Assembly (NCBI RefSeq): GCF_947250635.1
Contig: NZ_OX366335.1
Location: forward strand, 186,001 to 250,000
Reading direction: 5' to 3'
DNA length: 64,000 bases
DNA from: Wolbachia endosymbiont (group B) of Parapoynx stratiotata
GTDB taxonomy: Bacteria; Pseudomonadota; Alphaproteobacteria; Rickettsiales; Anaplasmataceae
Shown here: piece by piece, positions 1 through 8,595 of the stretch
How the letters are laid out: each line of letters opens with the position of its first letter
Numbering within the stretch: the stretch's first letter is position 1
Made by a program: the position numbers and the translations under genes
The notes under the pieces: generated by a model
Seen by the model: the letters and a program-made list of their open reading frames with translations, nothing else
Databases searched by the model: none
What the model was told of the DNA's origin: nothing

Positions 1-597
1 ATTTCTATTACCTTTAAATAGCAAATTTGCAAAATTTGAATCAACACTAATGTGTACATTATTTTTTGTGACATTAACCTTTCCAGAAAAATCGTAATTG
101 TTGTCACCAATCTGTACTTCACCAAAAAACTGCTTATTTTTTTTTATAGCAACTTCCTTGATGTTAATAGTATCGGCGTTAAAACTTATTTGGCTGTCCT
201 TTATTAATATATCAACTATATTATCATTGGCTTTCGTATTTATAATATTAAGTAAATTTTCTTTGTTGCTTTTCATGCCCAAAAATGAGATTGACTTTGG
301 TTGCAATGAAAATGAAAACAACGATGGCCTTATTTCAATTTTTTTTGCACTAATTAAATCTGATAATTTTTGTTCCTTGTTTTTGTTATATTGTACATAT
401 ACATTGTGAATAGTAAGTTTTGGAGTAATGAGCGAAACTTCAATTTTTCCTCCAACATGTACTTTAGCATCATACGTCTTCTCTAACTCTTTTACGATAT
501 ATTCTCTGTAGCCACTCCAATCCTTAAAAGTTGCAGCAACGTGCATGAGAATTAATAGAAACAAGATTGATGATATGGCGTATAAAGAAAGTTTCAT
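1..597 (-). CDS. AsmA-like protein, N-terminal part (3' end outside window)
   Basis: The gene reads right to left from ATG at 597 and stays open for 199 codons to the window edge, so only the N-terminal part is seen. Residues 3-21 form one hydrophobic segment, a signal anchor. It is followed by a 'YREYIVKELEKTY..KVHVGGKIEVSLITPKLTI' type segment, split here by a few residues, which matches the start of AsmA proteins: a short amphipathic stretch, then a G-x-I-x-x-S beta-strand and a 'P-x-L-x-x-x-x-V' strand. AsmA-like proteins are envelope proteins of the bridge-like lipid-transfer type, anchored in the inner membrane with the bulk in the periplasm. The following beta-strand-rich sequence fits. 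The function here is inferred from family resemblance only. Neighbouring murJ is on the same strand but 417 bp away. Confidence 0.72.
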   Translation of the reverse strand, partial: MKLSLYAISSILFLLILMHVAATFKDWSGYREYIVKELEKTYDAKVHVGGKIEVSLITPKLTIHNVYVQYNKNKEQKLSDLISAKKIEIRPSLFSFSLQPKSISFLGMKSNKENLLNIINTKANDNIVDILIKDSQISFNADTINIKEVAIKKNKQFFGEVQIGDNNYDFSGKVNVTKNNVHISVDSNFANLLFKGNRN

Positions 598-866
598 AAT
601 AGACCTCTCATTCCAGCATCCCTTCTCTTCTTGTCATCCCAGTCTGGGATCCAGGAAATTTGATTAGACATTAAGTTAATTAGCAAAAAAGTAGCTATTC
701 TTATGTTAAAACACAGCATTTTTACATGAGAAGCTGGTCTGATGAGCACTGGGTTCCCAGTGGAAATTGCTCTCAAACCACAACACTCATACAGTTGTGT
801 GTGTGACACTGTGATCCAGTGTGACTTAAATAAGGTTTTCCAGATTATATAATCAACAAAATTTCT

Positions 867-947
867 GGATCCCAGTGTCAAGCACTGGGATGACAGGAAT
901 AGGTGCTGGGATGACAGGAATAGGTGCTGGAATGACAGGAATAGGTT
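867..947. repeat. Palindromic element plus 21-bp tandem repeat in the 598-1014 spacer
   Basis: The palindrome cccagtg-tcaag-cactggg is the core of the Wolbachia palindromic repeat. It runs into three tandem copies of a 21-bp unit at 885-905, 906-926 and 927-947. The first two are identical and the third has two substitutions; a degenerate fourth follows. The unit contains the right arm of the palindrome (ctgggatgaca), so the array looks like slippage of the element's end. A further short hairpin, cactggg-tt-cccagtg, lies at 747-762. Open frames across this spacer are low-complexity products of the repeats. I see no gene in 598-1014. Confidence 0.8.
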
Positions 948-1014
948 ATGGTATGAAAGGAGTGGATATTGGAATAGTAGCTGAAATGACATATAGCAAT
1001 ACAAAGGGTGTAAT

Positions 1015-2511
1015 TTATACATATTTCAAATTATTCAAATTTCCTCTAAAAATTAGGTAAAGAGTGCTAGAATAAATAATAACACTCAAAGCTATTAAAG
1101 TTACTAAATAAACAATACGAGCTAGCCCTCTATCGAAAAACAACCCTGCTGATAAGTAATTAGAGAGATAAAGAACTATTGACATAACCAATGTTGCAGT
1201 GAGAATTTTTACAATATTTAGTAATAATGCTTGGCTAATCTTATACATCTTATTTATTGTTAAATAATTAATCAATAAAATAGAATTTATCCAAGTGGAA
1301 ATGGAAGTAGCAATAGCAATTCCTATATGTTGGTATTTGTTCATTAATATGAGATTTAGTATTACATTAATTCCAAGGCACGTTAATGAGAACATAGTTG
1401 GTATTTTTAGCTTTCCCCTAGCAAAGAATGTGGGTAGCAATACTTTATTTATAATAAATGCGGGTAAAGAAAGAGAAAATGCTACTAATGTAGGAACAGT
1501 TTGCTGCACTGCATAATAATCAAATCGGCCGTAAGAAAAAAGCGTAAGTAAAATTATGTCAGGAATAATGATAAAAGCAGCAGTTATTGGCATAATTAAT
1601 ATTAACCCTATATTAAGGGCCTTGTTCTGTATTTTGACTATATTCTCAGTATCATTTATTCGTTTTGAAATCAGAGGAAGAAGTACTGTACCAATTGCAG
1701 TGCCAATTACTCCTTGCGGTAGTTGATTTAGTCTATCGGCATAATATATATAAGAAACTGCATTTGGTATAAAACTCGCCATGATTGTGTCAATCCATAC
1801 ACTTATTTGTATTACACAATTGTTGATAATTGCAGGTATCACACGTTTAAAAAATAATTTTACTTCGTTACTTAATTCTAAACTAAAAGAAAAGAAAGCC
1901 TTTAATTTGTATGCACTAAATATTATTAAAAGTAGCTGCAAAATCCCTCCAATCAGGACGGCTATAGAAAGGTTATGAGCCGGTGTTTCAATGTAAGGTA
2001 AAAACAAACTGATGATTAAACAGAGGTTCAAAATGATTGGTGAAATAGCTGTTGAAGCAAAATGCTGTTTTACTTGCAACATTCCACCAATAAGTGATGC
2101 GATTGACACGAAGATTATGTAGGGCATCATAATTTTCGACAAAGTTACAGTAAAGGTAAATTTATTTTGGTCAAATCCAGGAGTGAAGATTTTGATCATG
2201 TAAGGGAAGAAGGTTTGTGTGATAAGGCAAAAAATTACTAGAATAATAAACGTAATGGATATTACACTACTTGCGAAATTAAATGCCTTTTTATTATCAT
2301 ATGACTCTGCAGAGTATAATGGTATGAATGAGGTAGTAAATGCTCCCTCTGCAAAAAACGATCGAAATAAATTAGCAAAGCGAAACGAGGAAAAGAATAT
2401 ATCTGCAAGAGAAGTTGCACCAATAACCGTAGCAATCAATACATCTCTTATTAGCCCTAAAATTCTTGAAATAGCTGTAAAAAAACTAAATGTGAAAATA
2501 CTTTTAAACAT
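1015..2511 (-). CDS. murJ: Lipid II flippase MurJ (MviN family)
   Basis: A protein of 498 residues with about 14 hydrophobic helices and the MurJ N-terminal signature SRILGLIRD (residues 15-23), whose arginines line the substrate cavity in characterised family members. 'FFAEGAFTTSFIPLY' and the later 'P.GVIGTAIGTVLLP' helix are also typical. MurJ flips the lipid-linked peptidoglycan precursor lipid II across the inner membrane. Wolbachia keeps a reduced lipid II pathway needed for division, so the gene is expected. Length is normal for the family. It stands alone on the minus strand; the palindrome-rich spacer lies downstream. Confidence 0.95.
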   Translation of the reverse strand: MFKSIFTFSFFTAISRILGLIRDVLIATVIGATSLADIFFSSFRFANLFRSFFAEGAFTTSFIPLYSAESYDNKKAFNFASSVISITFIILVIFCLITQTFFPYMIKIFTPGFDQNKFTFTVTLSKIMMPYIIFVSIASLIGGMLQVKQHFASTAISPIILNLCLIISLFLPYIETPAHNLSIAVLIGGILQLLLIIFSAYKLKAFFSFSLELSNEVKLFFKRVIPAIINNCVIQISVWIDTIMASFIPNAVSYIYYADRLNQLPQGVIGTAIGTVLLPLISKRINDTENIVKIQNKALNIGLILIMPITAAFIIIPDIILLTLFSYGRFDYYAVQQTVPTLVAFSLSLPAFIINKVLLPTFFARGKLKIPTMFSLTCLGINVILNLILMNKYQHIGIAIATSISTWINSILLINYLTINKMYKISQALLLNIVKILTATLVMSIVLYLSNYLSAGLFFDRGLARIVYLVTLIALSVIIYSSTLYLIFRGNLNNLKYV

Positions 2512-2654
2512 ATCACGATTTCAATACGATTAACTATAATGCTAAAAGCATAAATGAAAATGTTTATTCGCTAAACTTAAAACTCTATGCAAAAGTAGGT
2601 AGCTTAAATAATTAATTGACTATTTATGCTTGTGTGTTAGAAATTTTATACCTT

Positions 2655-2731
2655 GGCGGGCGTAGCTCAGTTGGTAGAGCGTCAGTTTGTGGTACTGAAT
2701 GTCGCCAGTTCAATCCTGGTCGCTCGCCCCA
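2655..2731 (+). tRNA. tRNA-His (anticodon GTG)
   Basis: A full cloverleaf can be folded: acceptor gcgggcg (2656-2662) with cgctcgc (2721-2727, one G-U), D arm gctc/gagc, anticodon stem tcagt/actga with loop ttgtggt (anticodon GTG), and T arm gccag-ttcaatc-ctggt. The extra 5' G at 2655 faces discriminator C2728, giving the G-1:C73 pair that histidyl-tRNA synthetase recognises. CCA is encoded (2729-2731). It lies between divergently placed murJ and a small membrane protein gene. The rest of 2512-2891 holds no other gene; a 12-bp direct repeat (attaattagtga) occurs at 2857-2868 and 2870-2881. Confidence 0.97.
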
Positions 2732-2891
2732 CTAAAATTTTCCACTTTACATAAATATAAACATTAGATATTTTTTCACGGCCGTTAGCATTCCTTGTTG
2801 CTCTAGTATTTAGATGGCGGAGGGGAAGTTTGCGATTTAGAGTAAAAATGATGCCTATTAATTAGTGATATTAATTAGTGAGAGGGATTGT

Positions 2892-3452
2892 ATGTATATT
2901 TGTTTGTTAGCTTATAGTATAGTGTCAGCACTAGGAGTATTAGCTTGTTGGTTAAGTTTTGACACTTCATCACCTTTAGCCATAGGTGGAATTGCTGGTT
3001 GTATAGCTCCAGCATTGATTGCGGTTTTTCACGTAGGATGTTTGCTATATAAGTTTTGCAAAAGAGATCCTGTTGGGGAGGATCATGGAAAAGTAGCAAA
3101 TTTTTTGAGTTTGATGATATCTACAAGCGCTGCAATTGGAGTTACACTTGCTGGAAGCATAGCTGCTATTTTTCCTAATCCAAAAATAGGATTTACATTA
3201 ATAAGTGGAATGATAGGGCTGATATCACCGATTTTAGGGTTCTTTGCAACTGTAGCTATAGTGCATTGTGTAGATGAAACAGCAATTAAATCTGCAGTAA
3301 GTGCAATTTCGATTACAGATTCTACATATGTCAAAATATCTCAGGAAGAAGAAGTAGATGAATGTATTACCTTTCCGGAAGAAGAAGTTAATAAAAGTAT
3401 CATCTTTCCCAAAGTTGAAAAAGTTTTTTCTGCGAGAGAGACGGCAGTTTGA
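2892..3452 (+). CDS. Hypothetical multi-pass membrane protein
   Basis: I do not recognise the family. The ATG at 2892 is preferred over an upstream GTG at 2865 because GAGAGGG sits 5 nt before it. The 186-residue product has hydrophobic segments at about residues 3-20, 27-46, 70-92 and 95-120, so probably four membrane helices, and then a hydrophilic acidic tail. The tail has a short imperfect repeat ending in 'FP' (EEEVDECITFP, EEEVNKSIIFP). Small membrane proteins of this build are common and lineage-specific in Wolbachia. It stands between tRNA-His and mnmG, 89 bp before mnmG on the same strand. No function can be inferred. Confidence 0.65.
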   Translation: MYICLLAYSIVSALGVLACWLSFDTSSPLAIGGIAGCIAPALIAVFHVGCLLYKFCKRDPVGEDHGKVANFLSLMISTSAAIGVTLAGSIAAIFPNPKIGFTLISGMIGLISPILGFFATVAIVHCVDETAIKSAVSAISITDSTYVKISQEEEVDECITFPEEEVNKSIIFPKVEKVFSARETAV

Positions 3453-3541
3453 GCTAAGTTAGTGTGCAATGTTGTAATCTGTAAAATTTGACATCAATCA
3501 CTGATAGTTGGAATATTATAGAGTAGGAATTACTCAAGAAG

Positions 3542-5590
3542 ATGCATAAGTACGATGTAGTGGTAGTAGGTGGCGGTCATGCCGGGTGTGAAGCAGCTAC
3601 AGCTGCAGCTCGTCTTGGTGCAAACACACTACTTATAACTCACAAAATTTCAACTATAGGAGAGATGTCTTGTAATCCAGCAATTGGAGGAGTTGCAAAG
3701 GGTGTTGTAGTTAGAGAAGTAGACGCCCTTGATGGAATAATGGGGAGAGCTATCGACCGAGCAAGCATACACTCGGTCGTTTTAAATGGCAGCAGAGGCG
3801 CAGCGGTATGGGGCCCACGTGCACAGGCAGACCGAAAATTATACAAAAAAGCAATACAGGAAATTATTCTAAATTATAACAACTTGACAGTAAAAGAAGA
3901 GTCAGTTGACGATTTTCTTATCGAAAGTGATAGCAATGGAGAATCTTATATAAAAGCTGTAATAACAGACTCAGGTGAACGTATACTGACAAGCAGAGTT
4001 GTTTTGACTACAGGGACTTTTTTACGTGGTGTGATTCATATAGGAGAGCAAACAACTCCTTCTGGAAGAATGGGAGATAAACCTGCAATAGAGCTTGCAA
4101 ATACGCTAAAGAAGTATGATTTTAAACTGGGCAGATTACGTACCGGAACTCCACCGAGGCTTGATCGTGGCACTATAAACTGGTCGGTATTACAAGAACA
4201 AGTGGGTGACAATCCACCTACACCATTTTCTTATCTTACAGAGAAAATTAACCAGCCTCAGGTTTCATGTTTTATTACTCATACTAATGAACATACACAC
4301 AAAGTAATTCGAGAGAATCTTCACAGATCAGCTTCTTCATATTTAGATAACGTTATTGCACCAAGATACTGCCCATCAATTGAAACTAAAGTTAAAAAAT
4401 TTGCAGAAAAAAATAATCACCAAATATTTCTAGAACCAGAAGGGATTAATGATAACACTATATATCCAAATGGAATTTCAAATTCATTGCCCATCGAAGT
4501 GCAGTATGAAATGATAAAGAGTATAAAAGGGCTTGAAAATGCAGAAATATTAAGACCTGGATATGCAGTTGAATACGATTATATCGATCCACGAGAGCTA
4601 TTTCATACTCTCGAAACTAAGAAAGTTAAAGGACTATATTTTGCTGGTCAAATTAATGGTACCACTGGATATGAAGAAGCAGCCGGGCAGGGAATTATTG
4701 CCGGAATCAATGCAGCATTCTCTTTATCTCAAAAAAGTTTTGTTCTTCATCGTACAGACTCATATATCGGTGTAATGATAGACGACTTGGTCACTAAGGG
4801 AATTGCTGAGCCTTACAGATTATTCACCTCGCGTGCAGAATATAGACTGGCAATCAGGTCAGATAATGCAGATAGAAGATTGACACAAAAAGGTTATGAC
4901 ATCTCTCTTGTGTCGCATGGGAGATACTCTGTTTTGCAGGGTAAACTTAAATCCATTAAGCAACTTGAGGAGAAATTAGAGAGCCTAACAATTACTCCTG
5001 AGCAGCTCAGGTCCTATGGCATTAAAATATCTTATGATGGAATAAGAAAAACAGCATTAAATTTGCTCGGTTATCCAAATATTGACTGGAATAAATTACG
5101 AGAAATATGGCCAGAGTTAAACATGGATTCCAGTGTCAGCTACTTGCATAACACCAAAGCACCTCTTCCTGTCATCCAAGTAGCTGACACTGGAATCCAG
5201 TACTTGAATGATGATAGAATGGATGCAGTTGACACTGAAAAAAATGTAGATTCCAGCGTCATGTGCTGGAATAACACTATAACTGATAGCATAGCCAAGA
5301 ATGAAATATATGAAGCAGTTGCAATTGAAGCAAAATACAAGCCTTATTTAGTAAGACAAGAAGCAGATATGAAGTTTCTACAAGAGGAAGTTAATACTCA
5401 AATTCCAACTAATTTCAACTACTCACAGATTAAAGGCTTGTCAACTGAAGTGATAGAAAAGTTGCAGTCAATAAAGCCAGCAACAATTGGTATTGCGAAG
5501 CAAATACAAGGTATCACTCCAGCAGCGATAGTTAGCATATTAGTGTACCTTAGGAATAAGAAAACGAAAATAGCTGCTAATTCTGCGTAA
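3542..5590 (+). CDS. mnmG: tRNA U34 carboxymethylaminomethyl-modifying enzyme, FAD subunit MnmG (GidA)
   Basis: The N-terminal FAD-binding motif [12 protein letters not shown] is followed by the family signatures '[15 protein letters not shown]', '[12 protein letters not shown]' and '[16 protein letters not shown]'. With MnmE the enzyme installs cmnm5 on U34 of tRNAs reading two-codon boxes, using FAD and 5,10-methylene-THF. At 682 residues it is about 50 longer than usual. The excess maps to roughly residues 527-578, which is the translation of a palindromic repeat (5125-5272), located between the conserved 'REIWPEL' and '[12 protein letters not shown]' segments. The frame stays open, so this is an in-frame insertion and probably tolerated. 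pepP begins 1 nt after the stop, suggesting co-transcription. Confidence 0.97.
   Translation: MHKYDVVVVGGGHAGCEAATAAARLGANTLLITHKISTIGEMSCNPAIGGVAKGVVVREVDALDGIMGRAIDRASIHSVVLNGSRGAAVWGPRAQADRKLYKKAIQEIILNYNNLTVKEESVDDFLIESDSNGESYIKAVITDSGERILTSRVVLTTGTFLRGVIHIGEQTTPSGRMGDKPAIELANTLKKYDFKLGRLRTGTPPRLDRGTINWSVLQEQVGDNPPTPFSYLTEKINQPQVSCFITHTNEHTHKVIRENLHRSASSYLDNVIAPRYCPSIETKVKKFAEKNNHQIFLEPEGINDNTIYPNGISNSLPIEVQYEMIKSIKGLENAEILRPGYAVEYDYIDPRELFHTLETKKVKGLYFAGQINGTTGYEEAAGQGIIAGINAAFSLSQKSFVLHRTDSYIGVMIDDLVTKGIAEPYRLFTSRAEYRLAIRSDNADRRLTQKGYDISLVSHGRYSVLQGKLKSIKQLEEKLESLTITPEQLRSYGIKISYDGIRKTALNLLGYPNIDWNKLREIWPELNMDSSVSYLHNTKAPLPVIQVADTGIQYLNDDRMDAVDTEKNVDSSVMCWNNTITDSIAKNEIYEAVAIEAKYKPYLVRQEADMKFLQEEVNTQIPTNFNYSQIKGLSTEVIEKLQSIKPATIGIAKQIQGITPAAIVSILVYLRNKKTKIAANSA
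5125..5272. repeat. Wolbachia palindromic element inserted inside mnmG
   Basis: Perfect 22-bp inverted arms at 5125-5146 and 5177-5198 (left arm starts ggattccagtgtcagc) are separated by 30 bp. A second smaller palindrome, attccagc/gctggaat, lies at 5250-5257 and 5265-5272. The core matches the intergenic palindromes at 868-890, 10586-10610 and 43625-43690. The element is translated as part of MnmG in a frame without stops, adding about 50 residues. Protein-coding palindromic elements are an established feature of Rickettsia and Wolbachia. Confidence 0.88.
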
Positions 5591-5591
5591 C

Positions 5592-7388
5592 ATGTCAAAA
5601 ATCGAAGAATTTCGCTCTTTTATGCACGAAATAAATGTTGATGCATTTATTTTGAATACTAAAGACGAGTATTTAAATGAATATTCAAAAGAGTTAGCAG
5701 AGTTATGTGGCTTCACGGGAACAAATGGGCTACTTATCGTTACAAAGAGTAATAAGTGCCCATTTTTTACAGATGGACGCTATATCACACAAGCTCGCAG
5801 TCAGCTCGATCAGGGCAGTTTTCGAGTATATAATATACAAGAAGAGGATCCACACAAATGGGTAAAAGCAAACTTAACATTGACTACCTCACTGGGTTAC
5901 TATCCGCAATATTTTACTATGAAGGACATAAGAAAATATGAAGGCATTTGTAAACTAGTACCATACTTAACTAAAAAAGATAGTAGTCATAAAGCACAAA
6001 CAATAGTCTCACATGTATCTGGTGAGAGTGGTAAGGATAAATGTGAAAGAGTAGCTAAAAACATAGAGGCTGAAGCAGTGCTTCTGACTGATCCAAATTC
6101 AATTTCGTGGTTATTAAATTTAAGAAATGAAAGTGCTGAATATACTCCTTGTATATTGGGTCGTGCTATATTGTATAAAAATGCCAATGTTGATTTATTT
6201 ATTCAAGATAAAGAACATTCAACTATAGAAGCAAATTTTGATAACCATATAAATGTTTTTGATATTAGTGAGCTAGAAAATTCACTACATAAGTTAAATT
6301 TGGTGGTGATAGATCCAAGCACGACTCCAATGAGCATTATGAATGCAATAGATCCCTTGTATAACCATTATTTAAATGAAAAATCAGCTTCGGTGTCATT
6401 CCAGTGCTTGACCAGAAATAAAAAAGCATGGATCCCAGTGTCAAGCACTGGGATGACAATAAGTAATGAAAGAGGTCTAATAGAAAATAAGCAGATAATT
6501 GAGAAGGAGGATCCTTGTTTGATTCACAAAGCAGTAAAAAATCAAACTGAAATAACTGGAGCTATAAGTGCGCACATCAAAGATGGAGTAGCAGTTATAA
6601 ATTTTCTATATTGGCTTGAAAACAATATTGACAGTGAAATTACTGAGCTTGAAGCTGAAGAAAAAGTTTTAGAATACAGAAAAGAGCAGAATTTGTTTAA
6701 GCAACCGAGTTTTCCAACAATTTCAGCATTCAACGAGAATGGAGCAATCATTCATTACCGTGCAAGCAATAAGACAAATAAAGTCATTCAAGAAGATGGG
6801 CTGTATTTAATTGACTCTGGTGGTCAGTACCTTGATGGCACAACCGATGTTACAAGAACTATAGCAATTGGTAGTCCAACCAATGAGCAACGAGCTCACT
6901 ACACAATAGTATTAAAAGCTCACATTGCGATAGCAAGTGCGGTCTTTCCTTCTGGCACTACTGGTGGAGAATTGGACATATTAGCGCGTATACATTTATG
7001 GAAATTTGGAATGGATTACATGCACGGTACAGGACATGGAGTAGGAAGTTACCTTTCGGTACACGAAGGACCGCAAGCAATATCAAGAGGAAATAAAGTG
7101 GAACTCATTCCAGGCATGATACTTTCTAACGAGCCTGGTTATTATATTCCAGGAAAGTATGGAATAAGAATTGAGAATCTGATGTATATTGAAAGGCGAG
7201 AAAACGTCTTTTTAAGCTTTAAACAATTGACCTCTGTTCCTTATGATAAAAAGCTAATAGATATACAAATGCTTACTGAAGATGAAGTTAAATGGATAAA
7301 TAGCTATCACCAATTTGTTTATAAAAATATAGAAAATGGCATAAAAGATAAGGAATGGTTAAAGAGAGTATGTGAACCTTTAAAATAG
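5592..7388 (+). CDS. pepP: Xaa-Pro aminopeptidase (M24B), three-domain type
   Basis: The C-terminal pita-bread domain carries the five metal ligands D408 (LIDSGG), D419 (TTDVTR), H482 (HGTGHGVG), E514 (NEPGYY) and E528 (GIRIEN). Their spacing (11, 63, 32, 14) resembles the three-domain XPNPEP1-like enzymes better than short E. coli PepP. Two creatinase-like N-terminal domains occupy about residues 1-310, consistent with the 598-residue length. The enzyme removes N-terminal residues preceding proline from peptides in the cytosol. Residues 268-289 ('SFQCLTRNKKAWIPVSSTG' region) are encoded by a palindromic repeat inserted in the second N-terminal domain. Coupled to mnmG by a 1-nt gap. Confidence 0.93.
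   Translation: MSKIEEFRSFMHEINVDAFILNTKDEYLNEYSKELAELCGFTGTNGLLIVTKSNKCPFFTDGRYITQARSQLDQGSFRVYNIQEEDPHKWVKANLTLTTSLGYYPQYFTMKDIRKYEGICKLVPYLTKKDSSHKAQTIVSHVSGESGKDKCERVAKNIEAEAVLLTDPNSISWLLNLRNESAEYTPCILGRAILYKNANVDLFIQDKEHSTIEANFDNHINVFDISELENSLHKLNLVVIDPSTTPMSIMNAIDPLYNHYLNEKSASVSFQCLTRNKKAWIPVSSTGMTISNERGLIENKQIIEKEDPCLIHKAVKNQTEITGAISAHIKDGVAVINFLYWLENNIDSEITELEAEEKVLEYRKEQNLFKQPSFPTISAFNENGAIIHYRASNKTNKVIQEDGLYLIDSGGQYLDGTTDVTRTIAIGSPTNEQRAHYTIVLKAHIAIASAVFPSGTTGGELDILARIHLWKFGMDYMHGTGHGVGSYLSVHEGPQAISRGNKVELIPGMILSNEPGYYIPGKYGIRIENLMYIERRENVFLSFKQLTSVPYDKKLIDIQMLTEDEVKWINSYHQFVYKNIENGIKDKEWLKRVCEPLK
6394..6458. repeat. Wolbachia palindromic element inserted inside pepP
   Basis: Inverted arms of 19 bp at 6394-6412 (tgtcattccagtgcttgac) and 6440-6458 (gtcaagcactgggatgaca) have one mismatch and a 27-bp spacer. 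It is the same core as the intergenic elements, here read in frame as about 22 residues of the aminopeptidase, away from the metal-binding domain. Confidence 0.87.
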
Positions 7389-7430
7389 TTAATTTGTCAT
7401 TTAATCAAGTATTAATATAGTTGTTCTTGT

Positions 7431-7459
7431 ATTGTTTTTAATTAAAAACAATATATAAT
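7431..7459 (+). promoter_or_regulatory. Candidate promoter overlapped by a 22-bp perfect palindrome
   Basis: Positions 7431-7452 are a perfect palindrome (attgtttttaa/ttaaaaacaat). A TATAAT box follows at 7454-7459, and TTGTTT at 7432-7437 is 16 bp upstream of it. The palindrome therefore covers the -35 and most of the spacer of the presumed promoter of the gene at 7483, a layout typical of an operator. It is AT-only at its centre and lacks a GC stem, so a terminator for pepP is less likely. Confidence 0.45.
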
Positions 7460-7482
7460 ATTAGTTTCAAATAGGTGTAATT

Positions 7483-7848
7483 ATGACAGATAAAGTGCAA
7501 GATGATGAATTTATGAAGCAGTACATGGATACTTGCAAAGAGCAAATAGAAAAATTGGCAAGCGACCCTAATTTGCTTCAACAGACCTTAAAGCCATTCA
7601 TGCAAATGTCTCAGCAACTTATGGCTGGTGGTATGCTAGAAGGAAATATGCCTAGCATGATACCTGATATGGGTGGTATGGATATCAACAAGATGATTGC
7701 TCAGATGAAGGAAATGTATGATTACATAAAGAGTAATCACAAAGAGCTCATGGGAAAAGATGCTTCACAAATTCAAGAGCTTGATGATTCCAGCAGAAGA
7801 TTGAGAGGCTTGGTCAAGAAATTGATAGAGAAAATTGAAGCTAAGTAG
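7483..7848 (+). CDS. Conserved-looking hypothetical protein, Met/Gln-rich, helical
   Basis: The 121-residue soluble protein has no signal peptide or membrane segment. Residues 1-50 and 70-121 look helical, with a Met/Gly-rich linker (GGMLEGNMPSMIPDMGGMD) between. The C-terminal half ends in a basic, heptad-like helix (RRLRGLVKKLIEKIEAK), which could pair as a coiled coil. I do not recognise a named domain. The start is supported by a candidate promoter at 7432-7459 and a TAGGTG Shine-Dalgarno-like stretch. It stands between pepP and the esterase gene with about 95 bp on each side, so it is probably its own unit. Confidence 0.7.
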   Translation: MTDKVQDDEFMKQYMDTCKEQIEKLASDPNLLQQTLKPFMQMSQQLMAGGMLEGNMPSMIPDMGGMDINKMIAQMKEMYDYIKSNHKELMGKDASQIQELDDSSRRLRGLVKKLIEKIEAK

Positions 7849-7945
7849 TATTTATTCATATCAAAGAGCTATAGCAGTAGTGAGGTCTTGTTCCTCAAAT
7901 TTAGTATTACCATAAAGTTAAATATAAACATAAAGGGATGAAGAG

Positions 7946-8590
7946 ATGATTGAACTTAAAAGCCAAGAAATTTGTCCAAATGGAAATAAGAAAAATTTGA
8001 TTATTTTTTTTCATGGTTGGGGCTCAAGTGGCGATAATTTCGTGCATCTTGCTAAAGTTATGAGCAAGTTTTTGCCTGATTCATGTTTTGTGGTACCGAA
8101 TGCTCCGTTTGAGAGGGAAATAGGTGATGGTTATCAGTGGTTTAGTTTAGAGGATCGTAGTGAAGAAGCACTATATAATGGGGTGAAAAATGCTGCATCA
8201 ATTGTAAATCATTTTATTGATACAAAATTAAAGGAGCTTAATTTAAAAGATACTCAGCTTTCTTTAGTTGGATTTTCTCAAGGGGCAATGCTTGCAATAC
8301 ATGTGGCTCTTACCCGGCTTCAGTCTTGTGCGTCAGTTGTTGCGTATTCTGGTAGATTTCTTTCGCCTTCAAAAACTGCACCGCAGATAAAATCAAAACC
8401 CAACATATGTATTATTCATGGTGACGCTGATGATGTGGTACCTTTTTCGTCCCTTGATTTAGCGGTTAAAGCTCTGAAAGAAAATGGAGTAAACGCTCAA
8501 GGATACCCAATTCATGGATTAGGCCATATTATTAATGAAGAAGGAATAAGGTTAGGGGTTGAGTTTATCAAGAAGAATTTTGGAAATTAA
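7946..8590 (+). CDS. Alpha/beta-hydrolase, carboxylesterase/phospholipase (YpfH) family
   Basis: The 214-residue protein shows the whole short-esterase fold. 'IIFFHGWGSSGDN' gives the oxyanion strand-loop. 'VGFSQGAML' gives nucleophile S111. 'IHGDADDVVPF' gives the acid Asp, and 'HGLGHII' near the C-terminus gives the catalytic His. This is the predicted phospholipase/carboxylesterase family (Abhydrolase_2), with acyl-ester or thioester hydrolase activity; the physiological substrate cannot be told from sequence. No signal peptide, so cytoplasmic. The next gene starts 5 nt after the stop, indicating one transcript. Confidence 0.87.
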   Translation: MIELKSQEICPNGNKKNLIIFFHGWGSSGDNFVHLAKVMSKFLPDSCFVVPNAPFEREIGDGYQWFSLEDRSEEALYNGVKNAASIVNHFIDTKLKELNLKDTQLSLVGFSQGAMLAIHVALTRLQSCASVVAYSGRFLSPSKTAPQIKSKPNICIIHGDADDVVPFSSLDLAVKALKENGVNAQGYPIHGLGHIINEEGIRLGVEFIKKNFGN

Positions 8591-8595
8591 TTTCC

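Noticed and set aside
885-947. CRISPR-like short repeats
   Set aside because: Head-to-tail 21-bp units without spacers.
594-1022. 142-codon frame on the minus strand between the AsmA-like gene and murJ
   Set aside because: Translation is dominated by 'FLSxQHL' repeats from the palindrome and 21-bp tandem array; no ribosome site or protein-like composition.
2732-2891. Additional small RNA gene after tRNA-His
   Set aside because: Only a 12-bp direct repeat and no convincing stable fold or promoter were seen.
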